Shown: in pieces, positions 5,700 to 5,705 of the stretch
Numbering within the stretch: position 1 is the first letter of the stretch
How the letters are laid out: the number at the start of each line of letters is the position of its first letter
Origin: Cyanobacteria bacterium UBA11370
GTDB lineage: Bacteria > Cyanobacteriota > Cyanobacteriia > Cyanobacteriales > Coleofasciculaceae
Reading direction: 5' to 3'
Assembly (NCBI GenBank): GCA_003486645.1
Contig: DNGI01000496.1
Location: forward strand, 1 to 5,705
DNA: 5,705 nucleotides
Made by a program: the position numbers and the translations under genes
The notes under the pieces: model-generated
The model's input: the letters and a program-made list of their open reading frames with translations, nothing else
Databases searched by the model: none
Told to the model about the DNA's origin: nothing

Positions 5700-5705
5700 A
5701 CGAGG

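Overview
The window looks like chromosomal DNA of a filamentous (oscillatorian-type) cyanobacterium. Three perfect HIP1 octamers (GCGATCGC at 3742, 4394 and 5388), heptanucleotide tandem repeats between genes, a Uma2/DUF820 gene and an FHA-domain class A penicillin-binding protein all fit this. Species cannot be named from the sequence alone.

Layout. (1) Positions 83-2329, plus strand: a 748-residue membrane protein that I read as a fusion of a periplasmic dCache sensor domain to a complete pentameric ligand-gated ion channel (Cys-loop/pro-loop receptor superfamily, GLIC/ELIC-like), with an extra transmembrane hairpin between the two. This is the most interesting object here. The gene is AT-rich, lacks HIP1 sites, and sits between 25-bp inverted repeats (1-25 and 2345-2369, 23 of 25 matching). 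(2) Positions 2330-2464: a short space between convergent genes, filled by an imperfect palindromic element of about 108 bp with a C/T-rich centre that is G-quadruplex-prone on the minus strand. (3) Positions 2465-3061, minus strand: a Uma2-family PD-(D/E)XK nuclease-fold protein. (4) Positions 3062-3335: intergenic DNA with two heptamer repeat arrays, a possible promoter for the Uma2 gene and a weak hairpin downstream of the next gene. (5) Positions 3336-5576, minus strand: a bifunctional class A PBP with an N-terminal cytoplasmic FHA domain. (6) Positions 5577-5705: its upstream region, ending in a G-rich repeat.

The genes do not look like one functional system. The PBP is a housekeeping cell-wall enzyme with a phosphothreonine-reading add-on, Uma2 is a widespread cyanobacterial accessory family, and the channel gene stands alone on the opposite strand between repeats. 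The channel protein is self-contained: sensor, transduction segments and pore lie in one polypeptide, so no partner gene is needed to propose a ligand-gated ion flux. No transposase, CRISPR array, rRNA or tRNA gene was seen.
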